From positions 1-7,981 of the forward strand of contig JAJRSY010000039.1 of the NCBI GenBank assembly GCA_024278565.1: a stretch of 7,981 bases of DNA, read 5' to 3'. Within the stretch, counting starts at the first letter, position 1. Every line of letters begins with the position of its first letter. Position numbers and translations under genes: made by a program. Below are positions 5,936-7,981 of this stretch, in pieces. The DNA is from Bacteroidota bacterium (lineage in GTDB: Bacteria > Bacteroidota > Bacteroidia > Flavobacteriales > Flavobacteriaceae). A model generated the notes under the pieces. That model made no database searches and was not told the origin of the DNA. It saw only the letters and a program-made list of their open reading frames with translations.

Positions 5936-7129
5936 GTGGAAGGTGAAATTGAAGAAGGGAAATTGTATGAAGAAAAAGATTTTAACCGCAGCATTGAGAT
6001 TGTAGAACGAGAAGCTAAAAGGGTGAACATTTTTTTAGAGGAAGCCAATCAAAGCGAAAAGACTATAATTTTTGGAGCGAATCAAGGACACGCTGCACTG
6101 ATACGAGATTTGGTAAACCAATATGCAAAAAGCAACGACCCATTCTATTGTGTTCGGGTAACCGCTAATGACGGAGAAGAAGGCGAAAGGCTATTAAGAC
6201 AGTTTCAGGATAACGAAAAGACAGTACCAACAATCTTGACTACTTCGCAGAAACTTTCAACGGGAGTAGATGCAAGGAATATTCGTAATATCGTTTTGCT
6301 TCGTCCTGTTAATTCAATGATTGAGTTTAAACAAATCGTTGGACGTGGCACTCGATTGTTTGATGGCAAAGAGTTTTTTACCATTTACGATTTTGTAGAT
6401 GCCTACAAACATTTCAGCGACCCTGAATGGGACGGGGAGCCCTTAGAACCTGAGCCAGGAGAACCAAAGCCGTACCCCACACCAGAGCCAGACATACCTC
6501 CGGTTGTTTCAGATCCTGATGAGCCGAAACCGCGTAAGCAAAAAATTAAAATCAAACTGCGAAACGGTAAAGAAAGAGAAATCAAACACATGGTTTCCAC
6601 TTCCTTTTGGAGCGCAGATGGTAAACCCATTTCAGCAGAAGAGTTTTTGAATAATCTGTTTGGTGAGTTACCCAAACTTTTCAAAGATGAAGAGGAATTA
6701 CGGAAGCTGTGGAGTAATCCCATGACCAGAAAAACCTTATTGGAGAATTTAGATGCTGCAGGTTTCCCAAAAGACGACTTGCTGACTTTACAGAAGTTAG
6801 TAGATATGGAAAAAAGCGACTTGTATGATGTATTGGAATATGTTTTCAATGGAGACTATATTGCAATGACCAGAGAAGCAAGGGCCAAAGCAGCCGAAGC
6901 AACAATCTTTGCTTTACTGAACGACAAACAAAGAGAATTTATCTCATTTGTATTGAGCAAATACGTTGAAACAGGTGTTGATGAACTCGACCAGGACAAA
7001 CTACCAATCTTACTGACAAACAAGTATCAATCGTTAGAAGATGCGAAAGAAATTTTGGGTGATGTGGCAAATATCAGCAGACTGTTTATTGAATTTCAAG
7101 AACACCTTTACAAACAAAAAGTGGCATAA
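5936..7129 (+). CDS. hsdR: HsdR C-terminal half (helicase motifs V-VI and C-terminal domain), separated by frameshift
   Basis: This is the second half of the same HsdR. The first possible start in frame is GTG 5936, but homology extends back to 5900, so it is a gene fragment rather than a separate gene. It carries the second RecA-like lobe: EKTIIFGANQGHAALIRDLV, TILTTSQKLSTGVDARNIRN (motif V) and EFKQIVGRGTRLFDG (motif VI with the arginine finger region). A proline/glutamate-rich linker (EPEPGEPKPYPTPEPDIPP) follows, as in EcoEI-type subunits. The EcoEI_R-type C-terminal domain (MVSTSFWSADGKPISAEEFL through GVDELDQDKLPILLTNKY) anchors HsdR to the methyltransferase and ends normally at LYKQKVA. 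No further lesion is visible. No promoter or ribosome binding site precedes 5936, so expression as a separate polypeptide is doubtful unless ribosomes re-initiate after the TGA at 5905. Confidence 0.88.
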   Translation: MEGEIEEGKLYEEKDFNRSIEIVEREAKRVNIFLEEANQSEKTIIFGANQGHAALIRDLVNQYAKSNDPFYCVRVTANDGEEGERLLRQFQDNEKTVPTILTTSQKLSTGVDARNIRNIVLLRPVNSMIEFKQIVGRGTRLFDGKEFFTIYDFVDAYKHFSDPEWDGEPLEPEPGEPKPYPTPEPDIPPVVSDPDEPKPRKQKIKIKLRNGKEREIKHMVSTSFWSADGKPISAEEFLNNLFGELPKLFKDEEELRKLWSNPMTRKTLLENLDAAGFPKDDLLTLQKLVDMEKSDLYDVLEYVFNGDYIAMTREARAKAAEATIFALLNDKQREFISFVLSKYVETGVDELDQDKLPILLTNKYQSLEDAKEILGDVANISRLFIEFQEHLYKQKVA

Positions 7130-7432
7130 TGATAGAAACAATGCGACATAAAGCTCACGCTTCACAGCCACACACACCTGCCCGTACCGCAGGCGGGTTG
7201 CCAAGCCCCACGAGCCAATACTCAATCCAAAGCTTGTCAAAGAGTGTGTCTGCCCTACCGCACGGACGGAAAAAAGAGAAAGCACGGGCACACAACAATG
7301 GCTATACGGCATGGTGGCAGTAGTATATGCTGACAATTCTTTATAAATCATTAACTTTAATTATAATGTGGACACTTAAGACGATTGAAAGCCACCACGA
7401 CCGCATAGCCGAGACCGTTAACAAAGTTGAAT
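7130..7432 (+). other. Non-coding stretch between hsdR and the VOC gene, cassette-junction-like
   Basis: No convincing gene. A 64-codon frame (7129-7323) is low-complexity and looks like translated non-coding DNA. The left part is GC-rich (36 of 60 bases in 7141-7200 by hand count) and the part from 7320 to 7380 is AT-rich, with a possible -10 box TATAAT at 7362-7367. A small hairpin (ACCTGCC at 7176-7182 with GGCGGGT at 7192-7198, one G-T pair) and the large palindrome at 7300-7410 are the only structures seen. The run AACAATGGCTATACGGCATG resembles repeats I remember flanking small accessory genes in Bacteroidota, but I cannot verify this. Confidence 0.6.
7294..7423 (+). repeat. Large imperfect palindrome, attC-like
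   Basis: GGCTATACGGCATGGTGGC (7300-7318) pairs with GCCACCACGACCGCATAGCC (7391-7410): 6 bp, a mismatch, 3 bp, an extra A at 7400, 1 bp, a mismatch, then 7 bp, so 17 of 19 left-arm bases pair. The loop is 72 bases. Outside the stem, AAC (7294-7296) and GTT (7417-7419) are complementary, and the VOC gene starts 14 bases after that GTT. The layout resembles an integron attC site with extrahelical bases, but the outer boxes fit the RYYYAAC/GTTRRRY consensus poorly. Confidence 0.45.
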
Positions 7433-7807
7433 ATGAAATTTAGATACGCTAGACATACTGATAATTTGAAATCGCTTATTGAATTCTATACTAAATTTAT
7501 TGGATTAGAGGTAATAGGAAGTTTTAAAAATCATTCCAATTATAATGGAGTATTTCTCGGATATCAAGACTTAGATTGGCACATAGAATTTACTGAATCA
7601 AATGGAAAAGTCAGCCATAGTCCTGATGAAGATGATTTACTTGTTTTTTATCTCAATTCAGCAGAAGAATTAGCCGCTATAAAAAAGAATGCTGAGAGTT
7701 TAGGAATAATTTTCACAATATCGAATAATCCTTATTGGCAAAAGAATGGAATTGAAATCAAGTACCCTGATGGTTTCGGTGTTATTTTAACAATAAACCC
7801 AAAATGA
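7433..7807 (+). CDS. VOC-family (glyoxalase/bleomycin resistance/dioxygenase fold) protein
   Basis: A 124-residue single-module VOC protein starting MKFRYARHTDNLKSLIEFYT. The paired beta-alpha-beta-beta-beta layout is visible. The first half holds H8 in RYARHTDN, the FYTKFIGLEVIGSF helix-strand, and GVFLGYQDLDWHIEFT with a candidate metal-ligand His-x-Glu. The second half has DLLVFYL, AAIKKNAESLGI, NPYW and EIKYPDGFGVIL, where the acidic residue of IEIKYPDG occupies the usual last ligand position. Members act as metal-dependent lyases, isomerases, dioxygenases or drug-binding resistance proteins; the sequence alone does not settle the substrate. ATG 7433 is preferred over TTG 7427. The gene is strikingly AT-rich (33 G+C of 120 bases in 7441-7560 by hand count), unlike the DNA on either side, and follows an attC-like palindrome, suggesting a transferred cassette rather than part of the hsd operon. 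Confidence 0.85.
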   Translation: MKFRYARHTDNLKSLIEFYTKFIGLEVIGSFKNHSNYNGVFLGYQDLDWHIEFTESNGKVSHSPDEDDLLVFYLNSAEELAAIKKNAESLGIIFTISNNPYWQKNGIEIKYPDGFGVILTINPK

Positions 7808-7814
7808 CCCCAAC

Positions 7815-7848
7815 TGGTCTTCGCATCTCGCTAAGACCAACCATTTTT
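7815..7848 (+). terminator. Probable Rho-independent terminator of the VOC gene
   Basis: TGGTCTT (7815-7821) and AAGACCA (7833-7839) form a perfect 7-bp stem with an 11-base loop, followed by ACCA and a run of five T. It starts 8 bases after the VOC stop and lies between convergent genes. The four bases between stem and T-run make it a weak match. Confidence 0.5.
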
Positions 7849-7860
7849 ACGAACTCCTCC

Positions 7861-7981
7861 TCACGTCACCGCAAAATACCTTCCCAGCAACATAGAAACT
7901 GGCAACAGGGCCAACACCATCAATCCGTATTGCCATCCGGCAAAGGCAGAAGCCAGAGTGGCGTCCATAATAATAAGCGCA
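7861..7981 (-). CDS. C-terminal end of an integral membrane protein (partial)
   Basis: On the - strand a frame open at the right edge gives 39 residues before TGA (7861-7863): ALIIMDATLASAFAGWQYG, then LMVLALLPVSMLLGRYFAVT. The LMVLALLPVSMLLG stretch is a clear transmembrane-type segment and the piece ends a few residues later, so this looks like the tail of a multi-pass membrane protein. I cannot name the family from so short a piece; a transporter or a UbiA-like prenyltransferase are possibilities only. Base composition (61 G+C of 120 bases in 7861-7980 by hand count) is much higher than the genes to its left, which suggests this is host backbone and that the accessory segment ends near 7810-7860. 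Confidence 0.55.
   Translation of the reverse strand, partial: ALIIMDATLASAFAGWQYGLMVLALLPVSMLLGRYFAVT

Noticed and set aside
6403..6849. 148-codon - strand frame
   Set aside because: It lies wholly antisense to the HsdR C-terminal half; its Gly/Ser-rich middle is the mirror of the Pro/Glu linker codons.
7129..7323. 64-codon + strand frame starting at the hsdR stop
   Set aside because: Low-complexity, basic and proline-rich translation from a GC-rich stretch with hairpins, and no recognisable domain; better explained as non-coding DNA.

Overview
The window is most of a type I restriction-modification operon, all on the + strand, from what looks like a Bacteroidota genome. The lineage call rests on the protein style of the HsdM, HsdS and HsdR homologues, AT-rich coding sequence, mostly weak Shine-Dalgarno signals, and short palindromes of the GGTTCGACAAGCTCACC type that I recall as common in that phylum. 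It is an inference; no rRNA or other marker is present.

Layout: (1) 1-290, the 3' end of hsdM. (2) 287-1075, a RhuM-family gene whose C-terminal domain appears to have lost a central block. (3) 1072-2643, a specificity subunit (HsdS) with two target recognition domains and a complete GIY-YIG nuclease domain fused to its N-terminus. (4) 2640-4298, an AlbA_2/HATPase_c_4 ATP-binding protein. The first four genes are joined by three ATGA start/stop overlaps, so they are probably translationally coupled. (5) 4264-4389, two 63-bp imperfect tandem repeats whose hairpin arms co-vary. (6) 4396-7129, hsdR, broken by a frameshift near 5899. Its upstream half carries a second GIY-YIG domain inserted between helicase motifs and bounded by perfect 12-bp inverted repeats. 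(7) 7130-7432, a GC-rich non-coding stretch ending in an imperfect attC-like palindrome. (8) 7433-7807, a small AT-rich VOC-fold gene and a likely terminator. (9) 7861-7981, the C-terminal end of a membrane protein on the - strand, in DNA of clearly higher GC.

How the parts relate: HsdM and HsdS would form a sequence-specific adenine methyltransferase, and HsdR would add ATP-driven translocation and cleavage. Here HsdR is split between the DECH half and the motif V/VI half, so classical restriction is probably lost while methylation may persist. The most notable feature is repeated in-frame invasion of the same operon by GIY-YIG nuclease reading frames and short palindromes: one nuclease fused to HsdS, one inside HsdR, and a solo palindrome also inside HsdR. 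Both GIY-YIG domains keep their catalytic residues. This fits a selfish, palindrome-bounded nuclease element that tolerates insertion into coding loops. For the HsdS copy, a nuclease tethered to a DNA-recognition subunit is also possible.
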